Shown: positions 44,280 through 52,549, numbered from the stretch's first letter. The stretch: 64,000 bases of DNA from Secundilactobacillus silagei JCM 19001 (GCF_002217945.1 NZ_BCMG01000002.1:267287-331286), one strand, 5' to 3'. The notes: a model not told the origin generated them from the letters alone. Program-made: numbers and translations.

Positions 44280-44730
44280 GTTGCTTTTCTGTAGCCAGTA
44301 AGAAGGCCATGCAACCCAATTTTCAAGTTCTGGATAGTGGTTGGTTATTTTAGAGTGGAGTCGTTTACTGCGCATTACTTTTCTGTAGCCGAAACGTGCT
44401 CAAGTCAGCAGATAGTTGCATAGAAGCCCCGTTAACCCAATTTCCAAGTTCGGAAAATTCGGGATAGTGGTTGGTTATTTTAGAGTGGGATAGTTTACTG
44501 CGCATTACTTTTCTGTAGCTGAAACGTGCTCAAGTCAGCAGATAGTTGCATAGAAGCCCCAGCAACCCAATTTCCAAGTTCTGGATAGTGGTTGGTTATT
44601 TTAGAGTGGAATAGTTTACTGCGCGATACTTTTCTGTAGCTGAAACGTGCTCAAGTCAGCAGATAGTTGCATAGAAGCCCCGTTAACCCAATTTCCAAGT
44701 TCGGGAAATTCGGTTAACGGGGCTTCTACT
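44280..44730. repeat. Intergenic tandem repeat block, ~94-130-bp units, with 16-bp inverted repeat
   Basis: CTTTTCTGTAGC recurs at 44284, 44378, 44508 and 44629. Units share GAAACGTGCTCAAGTCAGC, AGTTGCATAGAAGCCCC, CCCAATTTCCAAGTTC and AGTGGTTGGTTATTTTAGAG. AGAAGCCCCGTTAACC (44673-44688) pairs perfectly with 44712-44727, forming a hairpin at the right end. GTAGCCGAAACGTG (44385-44398) is the exact complement of the core of the repeat block near 4.5 kb. Unit length differs by small insertions or deletions. No gene is evident. Confidence 0.85.
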
Positions 44731-45019
44731 CCACTATCTAAACGCTGACTTTCGCACCTAAAAAAATCCAGCGAAATGGAGAGATTCCGCCAGACTAGTT
44801 ACTACTCAAACGCATTTGAGTAGAGAGTTGGCGTATTAAGCGGGAGCAACTGCGCATTTTTTCAGGGTAGGGGGAGCAGTACTCAATACGTTAACTCTAT
44901 TAGAAAAGTATAATCATAATTTAATAAAAGCAAAGAGTTTCGACTTCAAATCGTCATCTTTTTTAAAACCCATCTTATTGCCGTATAATGGAGTCAGTAG
45001 ATTGGAGGAGATTTATCTC
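44731..45019 (+). other. Intergenic region ahead of the SPFH gene
   Basis: After the repeat block this region is mostly unremarkable. GTATAATGG near 44983 provides a TATAAT-like -10 close to the SPFH gene, though its -35 is not clear. The open frame from 44978 overlaps this promoter and is non-coding before 45020. Confidence 0.45.
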
Positions 45020-45874
45020 ATGACTGAAAAAAATGTTTTTCACGTTAACGGGTATCTCGGACTCATTATTGCCATTTTATTAGTACTGGGTGGCGCTTGG
45101 CTGCTTTTACTGCAGACCACTTTTGGCATTGTTTCAGGTATCATACTGATTTTAATTGCCTTAATTGGTGGCAGTTCGTTGACCATTATTGCGCCCAACG
45201 AAGCCAAAGCACTCACTTTCTTTGGTCGCTACATTGGGACCATTCGGACTTCCGGACTGTATATGACTGTCCCGCTAACTAGCAAGCAAGGCGTTTCTCT
45301 ACGGGTGCGTAACTTTAATAGTAAATTACTGAAAGTTAACGATTCTCGCGGGAACCCCGTTGAGATTGCGGCGGTCATCGTCTTCAAAGTTGTTGACACC
45401 AGCAAAGCCTTATTCGATGTTGACGATTATGAACAATTTGTTGAAATTCAAAGTGAATCTGCCATTCGACACGTGGCTTCTGAATTCCCCTACGATGCCT
45501 TTAATGATTCGGAGACGCTGACTTTGCGCAGCAACCCCACGGAAGTTTCTAATAAGTTAACTGCAGAACTGCAGTCCCGGCTGCAAATTGCCGGTGTACA
45601 AGTGATGGAAACGCGGCTGACTCACTTGGCTTACGCGACAGAGATTGCCAGCGCAATGCTGCAGCGGCAACAGTCTTCAGCAATTCTTTCAGCTCGGAAG
45701 ATCATTGTTGACGGGGCGGTATCCATTACGGAAGACGCCATCGCTAAGCTGGAAAAGGATACTGATTTAAAGCTGACTGATGACCGTAAACTGCAATTGA
45801 TCAATAACGTGATGGTTACGATCATTTCTGAGCGGGGTACCCAACCCGTGATCAGTACGAACGATACGAAATAA
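45020..45874 (+). CDS. SPFH/Band 7 domain membrane protein
   Basis: SPFH proteins (stomatin/flotillin relatives) form membrane-bound oligomers that organise membrane domains or control proteases. This protein of about 284 residues has two close hydrophobic segments near the N-terminus (about 10-55), then the SPFH domain: IIAPNEAKALTFFGRYIGTIR, VRNFNSKLLKVNDSRGNPVEIAAVIVFKV, and LQIAGVQVMETRLTHLAYA, followed by a helical Ala/Gln-rich stretch. TTGGAGGAG precedes ATG 45020. It appears to stand alone. Confidence 0.9.
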   Translation: MTEKNVFHVNGYLGLIIAILLVLGGAWLLLLQTTFGIVSGIILILIALIGGSSLTIIAPNEAKALTFFGRYIGTIRTSGLYMTVPLTSKQGVSLRVRNFNSKLLKVNDSRGNPVEIAAVIVFKVVDTSKALFDVDDYEQFVEIQSESAIRHVASEFPYDAFNDSETLTLRSNPTEVSNKLTAELQSRLQIAGVQVMETRLTHLAYATEIASAMLQRQQSSAILSARKIIVDGAVSITEDAIAKLEKDTDLKLTDDRKLQLINNVMVTIISERGTQPVISTNDTK

Positions 45875-45897
45875 TGACTTGAATTAAGTTATAAAAT

Positions 45898-45952
45898 AAA
45901 GCACCTGAGTCAATTTTCCGTTAAGGAGAGCTGACTTAGGTGCTTGATTTTT
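45898..45952. terminator. Bidirectional terminator
   Basis: AAAGCACCT.AGTCA pairs with TGACT.AGGTGCTT across a long loop, followed by GATTTTT, between convergent genes. Confidence 0.75.
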
Positions 45953-45956
45953 AGGA

Positions 45957-46805
45957 TTAAAGAACGTCTAGCGGTAATTTTTCAGTTGGTGCGGGATAGG
46001 CTTCATCTAACAGTTGCTTATCATCTGCGGTGAGCTGCAGGTTGCCGGCCAGCACGTTTTCTTTCACGTGGTCAGCGTTGCTGCTTTGCGGGATCGCCAG
46101 CAGTTGCGGGTGAGAAACGTCCCAGGCCAACAAGACCTGATAAGCGGAAACGTTGTGGCGTTTAGCAACTTTAAGCACGTTTGGATTACGCCCTAAATGG
46201 GTGTTCAGCTGGTCAGGAGCGCCGACTGGACTATAGGCGATAAAGGGTAACTGATGATCGGCTTGCCAACCCAGCAGACTATATTCCACGCCACGGCTGC
46301 CTAAGTTGAATAGGTCTTCATTAGCGGCTGCTTTGGGACCATCGGGGAGCTGCCAGAGTTCTTCTAGGTCACTGACATCGAAGTTGGAAATTCCCCACGC
46401 CTTAGTCTTGCCAGCCTCCGTTAGGCGCTGTAATTCAGCGACGGTTTCTGACAGTGGGGTTTGACCGCGCCAGTGATAGAGATAAAGGTCAACGTCATCG
46501 ACGCCCAGCCGTTTCAAACTGGCATCTAAACTGCGTTCCATGCGGGCTTTTGACGCGTTAGTAGGGAGGACTTTTGAAATTAAGTAGAGCTGGTCGCGCG
46601 GAACACCCTTAATCGCTTTACCCACCAGTGTTTCAGATCGACCAGAGCCGTACATTTCTGCGGTGTCAATGACCTTGGCACCAGTGGCTAAACCAGCGTG
46701 AATCGCTTCAATTTCTTGGGCCTGCAGCAACGGGTCATCGCCCATGTGCCAAGTACCCATGCCAATTGCTGGGACTTGACTGCCCGCAATGGTGACTGTT
46801 TGCAT
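45957..46805 (-). CDS. Aldo/keto reductase (2,5-diketogluconate reductase-like)
   Basis: A 282-residue reductase of the AKR5-like group. GMGTWHMGDDP opens it; VIDTAEMYGSGRSE has the catalytic Asp and Tyr, YLISKVLP the Lys, and DLYLYHWRG the His, so the tetrad is complete. WGISNFDVSDLEEL and AIPQSSNADHVKEN are typical cofactor-site segments. CAAGGAGATGTTGTT precedes the ATG. It is the fourth aldo/keto reductase in the window, without the MerR-type promoter. The substrate is unknown. Confidence 0.88.
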   Translation of the reverse strand: MQTVTIAGSQVPAIGMGTWHMGDDPLLQAQEIEAIHAGLATGAKVIDTAEMYGSGRSETLVGKAIKGVPRDQLYLISKVLPTNASKARMERSLDASLKRLGVDDVDLYLYHWRGQTPLSETVAELQRLTEAGKTKAWGISNFDVSDLEELWQLPDGPKAAANEDLFNLGSRGVEYSLLGWQADHQLPFIAYSPVGAPDQLNTHLGRNPNVLKVAKRHNVSAYQVLLAWDVSHPQLLAIPQSSNADHVKENVLAGNLQLTADDKQLLDEAYPAPTEKLPLDVL

Positions 46806-46868
46806 AACAACATCTCCTTGTAGTTATAAAGCATATATTCATAGTCTATTGTAGAATTTTAAGCAGGA

Positions 46869-47315
46869 TTATACCAACTCCGCGGCTTCCAGAATTTGGT
46901 GGGAAAAGTCGGTTAGCTTAGTCGGCAGCTGATCCAGGTCAAAGAAGGCGACTTTTTCGGTTTCGCCAACTTGAGGGGTCAGCTGAGTATCCTGGGTAAA
47001 GGCTTGATAAACGGCAATGACCGCGTCGATTTGATCACCGTTGGGGTAACTGAACTGCATTGAAGGCCCGCTGAGTAGCGTTTTAAATTTAAAATTGACC
47101 GCGTGAACGCCAGTTTCTTCCAAAATTTCGCGGTGGGCGGTCTCAGTTAACGACTCGCCAATTTCCTTGGAACCGGATGGCAGTCCCCATAAATGAGTGT
47201 CACTGCGATAAACGAACAGTAATTGCGCATTGGCATTATAGACAAGTCCCGCAGCACCGGTCGAAATTAACGGTTCGTGACCCACTTTTTTTCTTAAATT
47301 AAGGATGTAACCCAT
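46869..47315 (-). CDS. NUDIX hydrolase
   Basis: This 148-residue pyrophosphohydrolase carries a complete NUDIX box: G-x5-E-x7-REILEETGV, in GSKEIGESLTETAHREILEE (residues about 47-66). NUDIX enzymes cleave nucleoside diphosphates linked to another group, often clearing oxidised nucleotides. LWGLPSGS precedes the box. GAGGTGATGCT precedes the ATG. It follows the aldo/keto reductase's upstream region on the same strand with about 63 bases between. The substrate is not predictable. Confidence 0.88.
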   Translation of the reverse strand: MGYILNLRKKVGHEPLISTGAAGLVYNANAQLLFVYRSDTHLWGLPSGSKEIGESLTETAHREILEETGVHAVNFKFKTLLSGPSMQFSYPNGDQIDAVIAVYQAFTQDTQLTPQVGETEKVAFFDLDQLPTKLTDFSHQILEAAELV

Positions 47316-47379
47316 AGCATCACCTCATTTAAATAATAAGTTTCCTGTTAAGTTCATTATGCGTGATATGAACTGGAAA

Positions 47380-47393
47380 TTAAAGCGCTTTAA
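47380..47393. promoter_or_regulatory. cre-like palindrome between NUDIX and permease genes
   Basis: TTAAAGCGCTTTAA is a perfect 14-bp palindrome with the AAAGCGCTTT cre core also seen ahead of the alpha-galactosidase. It lies about 35 bases upstream of the permease -35 element and 65 bases upstream of the NUDIX start, so either gene could be its target. Confidence 0.6.
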
Positions 47394-47427
47394 CGGGGTT
47401 CGTGACTAATTATCCCCTGAGAAAGCC

Positions 47428-47456
47428 TTGCACATTATTAAAATAATTGTTAAAAT
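47428..47456 (+). promoter_or_regulatory. Promoter of the permease/isoleucine 2-epimerase pair
   Basis: TTGCAC (47428-47433) and TAAAAT (47451-47456) are 17 bases apart. The transcript would have a leader of about 80 bases. Confidence 0.6.
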
Positions 47457-47543
47457 ATACTCATTTAATTCTAATGTTCACTTGAGGACTAGTTTTAAGT
47501 TTCAAATACATAAGCGGCTCAATACCGCTACAGGAGGAATTAT

Positions 47544-48986
47544 ATGAGTTTTAAGAGTACATTCTTACGTCAGGAAGATCCGGCCGTCTACCAAGACAAA
47601 GATTCACATTTGGCTCGGGTGCTCGGCGTTAAGGATATTTTGGCATTAGGGGTTGGTACCATTGTTTCAACTTCTATTTTTACGTTGCCTGGAGTTGTTG
47701 CTGCGCAGCATGCTGGTCCAGCCGTTGCTCTTTCATTCTTAGCCGCAGCGATCGTGGCTGGGTTAGTGGCCTTCGCATATGCTGAAATGGCCGCCGCAAT
47801 GCCATTCGCCGGTTCAGCTTATTCCTGGATCAACGTGGTGTTCGGTGAAGGGTTTGGCTGGATCGCCGGCTGGGCGCTATTAGCCGAGTACTTTATTGCC
47901 GTGGCCTTCGTTGGGTCCGGACTTTCCGCCAACTTCCGTGGGTTAATTGAACCTTTGGGGATCACTTTTCCGAAGGCTTTAGCTAATCCACTGGGCACCA
48001 ATGGTGGGATTATTGATATTACTTCCGTTGTGGTTGTCTTACTGGTAGCCTTCCTGCTGTCACGCGGGGCATCAACGGCTGCGCGAGTTCAAGACACTTT
48101 AGTAGTGCTAAAAGTTTTAGCTATTCTGTTATTCATCGTGGTTGGTGCGACGGCACTTCATATGAAAAACTACGTCCCTTTCATTCCGGCACACAAAGTG
48201 GTCAACGGAAACCAGTTTGGTGGCTGGCAAGGAATCTACGCAGGTGTATCAATGATTTTCCTGTCTTACATTGGGTTTGATTCCGTGGCTGCTAACTCTG
48301 CTGAAGCCAAGGATCCGCAAAAGACGATGCCACGTGGGATCTTAGGTTCACTGGTCATCGCGGTTGTTTTGTTCGTGGCTGTTTCGCTGGTACTGGTTGG
48401 GATGTTCCATTACAGTGACTATGCGAATAACGCTGAACCCGTTGGCTGGGCACTTCGTCAAAGTGGTCATACATTAGTGGCAACGGTCGTTCAAGCGATT
48501 GCCGTTGTAGGGATGTTTACCGCCTTGATTGGGATGATGCTGGCTGGTTCACGGCTGGTTTATTCATTCGGTCGTGATGGCTTGCTGCCAAAGTGGCTGG
48601 GCAAGTTAAACGACAAGCAGTTGCCGAACCATGCGCTGTCAACCATCACCATTGTTGGTGTGGTCATCGGCTCGTTGTTCCCATTTGCCTTCCTGTCACA
48701 ATTGATTTCTGCAGGGACGCTGATTGCCTTTATGTTTGTGTCTTTGGGGATCTATAAATTACGGCCCCGTGAAGGTAAGGATATTCCAGACCCTTCATTT
48801 AAGATGCCATTTTACCCAGTATTGCCATTTATCGCCTTCTTAGGTGCCTTAGGCGTGTTCTGGGGACTTGATAAGGACGCTAAGATCTATGCTTTAATTT
48901 GGTTTATCTTTGGTTTGCTGGTTTACCTGCTGTATGGTGCCAGACATTCTTCATTGAATAAAAAGCAAGATAAAACTCAAAAATAG
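47544..48986 (+). CDS. APC-family amino-acid permease (CAT/YfnA type), epimerase-linked
   Basis: This 480-residue transporter has about 12 hydrophobic segments. GVGTIVSTSIFTLPG in the first segment, then YIGFDSVAANSAEAKDPQKTMPRG and GRDGLLPKWLGKLN, match the CAT/YfnA branch and the paralogue at 216. CAGGAGGAATTAT precedes the ATG. It stands 69 bases before the isoleucine 2-epimerase with a weak hairpin between. The pairing suggests transport of branched-chain amino acids, either import of the L-form or exchange with the D-allo form; that is inference. Confidence 0.85.
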   Translation: MSFKSTFLRQEDPAVYQDKDSHLARVLGVKDILALGVGTIVSTSIFTLPGVVAAQHAGPAVALSFLAAAIVAGLVAFAYAEMAAAMPFAGSAYSWINVVFGEGFGWIAGWALLAEYFIAVAFVGSGLSANFRGLIEPLGITFPKALANPLGTNGGIIDITSVVVVLLVAFLLSRGASTAARVQDTLVVLKVLAILLFIVVGATALHMKNYVPFIPAHKVVNGNQFGGWQGIYAGVSMIFLSYIGFDSVAANSAEAKDPQKTMPRGILGSLVIAVVLFVAVSLVLVGMFHYSDYANNAEPVGWALRQSGHTLVATVVQAIAVVGMFTALIGMMLAGSRLVYSFGRDGLLPKWLGKLNDKQLPNHALSTITIVGVVIGSLFPFAFLSQLISAGTLIAFMFVSLGIYKLRPREGKDIPDPSFKMPFYPVLPFIAFLGALGVFWGLDKDAKIYALIWFIFGLLVYLLYGARHSSLNKKQDKTQK

Positions 48987-48991
48987 TTTAA

Positions 48992-49027
48992 AGAAGACCC
49001 CAAAGCGCGATGTTTTGGGGCTTTTGT
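48992..49027 (+). terminator. Weak hairpin between permease and epimerase
   Basis: ACCCCAAA pairs with TTTTGGGG across an 8-base loop, then CTTTTGTTT. It could act as a partial terminator setting the ratio of the two genes. Confidence 0.5.
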
Positions 49028-49055
49028 TTAAGGACATGATGATGGAGGACTCAAA

Positions 49056-50393
49056 ATGAGTGAAAACGAACGACTTTTAGCAAATGAAGCGCCGGCCTTT
49101 TCGAAGGCTGCGCGGGTTAAATACTTTAATATTGTGATCGAATCCGGCAAGGGTGCCACGGTTACGGATGCGGACGGTAAGACTTACATCGATTTATTGG
49201 CCAGTGCCTCCGCTACCAACACGGGGCACTCACATCCCCACGTGGTTAAAGCGGTCCAGGACCAAGCGGCTAAATTGCTGCAGTATACGCCGGCTTATTT
49301 TGCGAACGATAACGCGGCTAAATTAGCACCACGGTTGACTGCTTTAGCGCCAATCAGCGGACCAACTGCACTGGGCTGGGGAAACTCAGGCTCAGACGCC
49401 AACGATGCGATCATTAAATTCGCGCGGGCTTACACCGGCCGGCCCTACATCGTGAGCTTTACCGGTGCCTATCATGGGTCAACCTATGGCTCGATCAGTG
49501 TGTCATCGGTCAGTCTGAATATGAGCCGTAAGATCGGTCCATTGCTTCCAGACGTTGTGAAAGTACCGTTCCCAGATCCGTGGAAGCGACTGAAAGGTGA
49601 ATCTGAAGCGGACTTTGTGGACCGGATGTTTGCGGCCTTTAAGCTGCCATTTGAAACGTATCTGCCGGCTGAAGAAGTGGCTGTGATCTTGATCGAACCG
49701 ATTCAAGGTGACGGTGGGATTGTTAAAACTCCCGACGCCTACATGCACAAGGTCTATGATTTTGCCAAAGCAAACGGCATTTTGTTTGCGGTTGATGAAG
49801 TGAACCAAGGTATGGGTCGGACGGGTAAGTGGTGGTCGATCGAACACTTCGGTCTGGAACCCGATCTGATGTCAGTTGGGAAATCACTGGCTTCTGGGCT
49901 GCCATTAAGTGCCGTGATCGGCCGTCAAGACATTATGAATTCACTGGGAGCACCCGCTAACGTCTACACGACAGCGGGTAACCCAGTGACGGCTGCCGCG
50001 GCCATGGCAACCATCGATGTGATCGAAGATGAACATTTACTAGAACGCAGTACGCGTCTGGGTAAAAAGGCGGCTGACTTTTTTGCTGCTGAGAAAAAGA
50101 AGTTTAAGTTTATTGGTGATGTCCGGATGTACGGCCTCGATGGTGGGATCGATATCGTTGATCCAGTGACTGGTGAACCGGACGCTGACGCCACCACTAA
50201 GATCATTTACCGGGTGTTTGAACTAGGGGCCATCATCATTAGTTTGAAGACTAACGTGCTCAGATTCCAGCCACCACTGGTCATTACTGATGAACAGCTG
50301 CAATCAGCCTTTGATATTTTGGATCAAGCCTTCAGCGAACTTTCAGCGGGCAAGCTTTCATTGCCTGATAACGCTGATGAAATTGGCTGGTAG
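49056..50393 (+). CDS. Isoleucine 2-epimerase (PLP, class III aminotransferase fold)
   Basis: The enzyme interconverts L-isoleucine and D-allo-isoleucine, and acts on other large aliphatic amino acids. The 445-residue protein closely follows, from memory, the characterised Lentilactobacillus buchneri enzyme rather than GABA transaminases: YIDLLASASATNTGHSH, LLQYTPAYF, GNSGSDANDAIIKFARAYTG, YHGSTYGS, LIEPIQGDGGI, FAVDEVNQGMGRTGK, LMSVGKSLASGLPLSAVIG with the PLP Lys, and a C-terminus ending DEIGW. GGAGGACTCAAA precedes the ATG. A permease lies directly upstream. An aminotransferase activity is the alternative. Confidence 0.88.
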   Translation: MSENERLLANEAPAFSKAARVKYFNIVIESGKGATVTDADGKTYIDLLASASATNTGHSHPHVVKAVQDQAAKLLQYTPAYFANDNAAKLAPRLTALAPISGPTALGWGNSGSDANDAIIKFARAYTGRPYIVSFTGAYHGSTYGSISVSSVSLNMSRKIGPLLPDVVKVPFPDPWKRLKGESEADFVDRMFAAFKLPFETYLPAEEVAVILIEPIQGDGGIVKTPDAYMHKVYDFAKANGILFAVDEVNQGMGRTGKWWSIEHFGLEPDLMSVGKSLASGLPLSAVIGRQDIMNSLGAPANVYTTAGNPVTAAAAMATIDVIEDEHLLERSTRLGKKAADFFAAEKKKFKFIGDVRMYGLDGGIDIVDPVTGEPDADATTKIIYRVFELGAIIISLKTNVLRFQPPLVITDEQLQSAFDILDQAFSELSAGKLSLPDNADEIGW

Positions 50394-50422
50394 GGCATCG
50401 GACACACAAATTATTTAAATTT

Positions 50423-50460
50423 AAAAGCGTTGGGTAAGCATCAGTCATCCAGCGCTTTTT
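50423..50460 (+). terminator. Intrinsic terminator
   Basis: AAAAGCGTTGG pairs with CCAGCGCTTTTT. It ends the epimerase gene. Confidence 0.8.
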
Positions 50461-50609
50461 GTGTTATTTTCAGGATTTTCATAATCTTGGTGAATTGCTT
50501 TCATAGCGGTCTATAAAATGTTTACGGTTGCGGGAAACTGCAGTGTTCCTATCCAAATCGAGTTTACCAGAAAGTTGACTAAAAATTGAGTAAAGTTTTA
50601 TTGAAATTT

Positions 50610-50648
50610 AAGTAAGCGTTTACAAAGTCGACTAAGATGTGCTAGAAT
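50610..50648 (+). promoter_or_regulatory. Promoter and cre box of the small-protein/GPH symporter operon
   Basis: TTTACA (50619-50624) and TAGAAT (50643-50648) are 18 bases apart, with a TG one base before the -10. AAGTAAGCGTTTACAA (50610-50625) overlaps the -35; its complement TTGTAAACGCTTACTT fits the cre consensus fully. An untranslated leader of about 140 bases follows, in which no known riboswitch was recognised. Confidence 0.82.
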
Positions 50649-50793
50649 GTTCGTGAGCTATCAGGGAAGGGTAGCAAAATTTAATGGTCGTACTGCTGGA
50701 ATAAACGACGATTTTGAATTTGAAATACATCCTAAATTATTATTTGGTTGTTTATTTCCGCCGTGCAGTCTAAAAAGTAAGGAGGCATGAATA

Positions 50794-51069
50794 ATGGCTA
50801 GTAAGAATAATAGAAACAGCGATAAGATTACGCTCAATCCAGAGACGTTCGCTGAAGCAGTTCTTGGTGGTAATCCGAAGCGCGATGACGAAGAAGATAA
50901 GATCTATATCAAACGTCAACTAACGCTTTACTTGGAGTCAATGTTATTGGCACAAGATTTTAACGACCTTGAAGAAACTCGCTTTGACGTAGATAAGTCA
51001 GAGAAGCGTAACAAGATTCTTTCTAAGATTATTGAGCATCGTTATGAAGGTTCGGGAAGCGGCGAATAA
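50794..51069 (+). CDS. Small charged protein of unknown function, coupled to the GPH symporter
   Basis: I do not recognise this 91-residue protein. It is soluble and highly charged, with an Asp/Glu/Lys-rich middle (PKRDDEEDKIYIKRQ), a helical segment LTLYLESMLLAQDFNDLEE, and a Gly/Ser tail. AAGGAGG precedes the ATG. It stops three bases before the symporter start, so the two are surely co-translated and share a cre-controlled promoter. A regulatory or assembly role for the transporter is possible but only a guess from position. Confidence 0.75.
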   Translation: MASKNNRNSDKITLNPETFAEAVLGGNPKRDDEEDKIYIKRQLTLYLESMLLAQDFNDLEETRFDVDKSEKRNKILSKIIEHRYEGSGSGE

Positions 51070-51072
51070 TAA

Positions 51073-52539
51073 ATGGAAGCAAAGAAAGAAAGTCATGCTA
51101 AGCAGTATACATCATACGCATTAGGTGCGTTTGGACATGATGCGTTCTATGCTACTCTAAGTACTTATTTAATGTTGTTTATTACCAGTGAATTGTTCAA
51201 TGGCGCTGCAAAGGGTGTCAAATCACATATGATTTTGATTATCACTACGATGATGATGATCATTCGGTTGGTTGAAATTGTGTTTGACCCAATTATTGGT
51301 GGTATTATCGATAACACGCAAACCAAATATGGTAAATTTAAGCCATGGTTACTGGTTGGTGCTGGTGTCAGTGCAATCTTCTTAGTCCTTATCTTTACGG
51401 ATTTTGGTGGCTTAACTAATTCAAATCCAATGCTTTACGTTGTTTTCTTTGGTATTTGTTATGTCATCATGGATATTTTCTACTCGTTTAAAGATATTGC
51501 ACTTTGGTCAATGCTCCCTGCTTTGAGTGTTGATGAAAAGGTTCGTAACAACTTCGGTACGACTGGTCGTTTAGGTTCAACGATTGGTGCCCAAGCGGTT
51601 CCAATCATGATCTTCCCAGTGATCGTGTTCTTCTCACACGTATTTTCTGGAACAAGTGGTCAGACGAAGACCCAAGCTGGTTGGATTGGATTTGCCATTG
51701 TTATCGCGATATTCTCATTTGGTGGTGCTTTATGCACGGCTTTGGGAACACATGAAAATACCAGTTTAATTCGTCAAAACACTAAACGTACTGGTGTGAT
51801 TGGCATTTTCAAAGCCTTAGGTAAGAACGATCAATTGATGTGGTTGGCAGCTTCATACTTCCTATTCGCTTTAGGTTATGTTGTTACTAACTCACTGTTG
51901 GCATACTACTTCACTTACGTATTGGGTCAGTCAAACAAATTTACCTTTGCTGGCTGGATCATGGCTGTCTTAGGTGTTATTTCCGTTTCACTCTTCCCAG
52001 TGATTGTTGCGAAAGTTCATCGTAAGGCCATTTACGTTGGTGGTATTTGCATGATGCTGATTGGCTATGTCCTGTTCTTGTTTGCAGGAAACAGTCTACT
52101 CGGGGTCTTGGTTTCAGTTGCCGTCTTCTTCTTCCCATACCCAATGATCTTCTTGGCCGCATTGATGACCATTACTGATAGTGTTGAATATGGTCAGTGG
52201 AAGAATGGTACCCGGAACGAATCCGTTACATTGTCTATTCGACCTTTGATCGATAAGCTGGCTGGTGCGGTTGCTAACGGTGTTGTTGGTATCGCTGCCG
52301 TTCACTCTGGTATGACTGGTAACGCTGCTCCTAGCAGCATCAGTGCAGCTCAATTGAGCAACTTTAAGATGTACATGTTCTATGGACCAATGATTTTGGT
52401 TGCGGTTGCCGCTATTGTCTACTACACCAAGGTTAAGTTGAGTGAAGCTCGACATGAACAAATCGTTAAAGAACTTGAAACTAAGTTAAAGGCTGAAAAA
52501 ACCGAAAAAGATGCTAAAGAAGCACCTGACGCTCAATAA
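51073..52539 (+). CDS. GPH-family glycoside:cation symporter (RafP/LacS-like, no EIIA domain)
   Basis: This 488-residue transporter has about 12 hydrophobic segments. YTSYALGAFGHDAFYATLSTYLMLF at the start, EIVFDPIIGGIIDNTQTKYGKFKPW with the GPH signature, and DSVEYGQWKNGTRNESVTLSIRPLIDKL near the end are typical of galactoside carriers. The C-terminal tail is a short charged helix; the phosphotransferase EIIA domain of LacS is absent. It probably imports raffinose, melibiose or lactose for the alpha- and beta-galactosidases elsewhere in the window; the exact sugar is inferred. Confidence 0.9.
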   Translation: MEAKKESHAKQYTSYALGAFGHDAFYATLSTYLMLFITSELFNGAAKGVKSHMILIITTMMMIIRLVEIVFDPIIGGIIDNTQTKYGKFKPWLLVGAGVSAIFLVLIFTDFGGLTNSNPMLYVVFFGICYVIMDIFYSFKDIALWSMLPALSVDEKVRNNFGTTGRLGSTIGAQAVPIMIFPVIVFFSHVFSGTSGQTKTQAGWIGFAIVIAIFSFGGALCTALGTHENTSLIRQNTKRTGVIGIFKALGKNDQLMWLAASYFLFALGYVVTNSLLAYYFTYVLGQSNKFTFAGWIMAVLGVISVSLFPVIVAKVHRKAIYVGGICMMLIGYVLFLFAGNSLLGVLVSVAVFFFPYPMIFLAALMTITDSVEYGQWKNGTRNESVTLSIRPLIDKLAGAVANGVVGIAAVHSGMTGNAAPSSISAAQLSNFKMYMFYGPMILVAVAAIVYYTKVKLSEARHEQIVKELETKLKAEKTEKDAKEAPDAQ

Positions 52540-52549
52540 ACGTTGATTA

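Noticed and set aside
44280..44730. Possible CRISPR array
   Set aside because: Units are 94-130 bp and similar throughout, with no short repeat/unique spacer alternation and no cas genes.
49056..50393. Annotation as 4-aminobutyrate aminotransferase
   Set aside because: The fold is shared, but the sequence segments follow the isoleucine 2-epimerase and no GABA pathway gene is adjacent.
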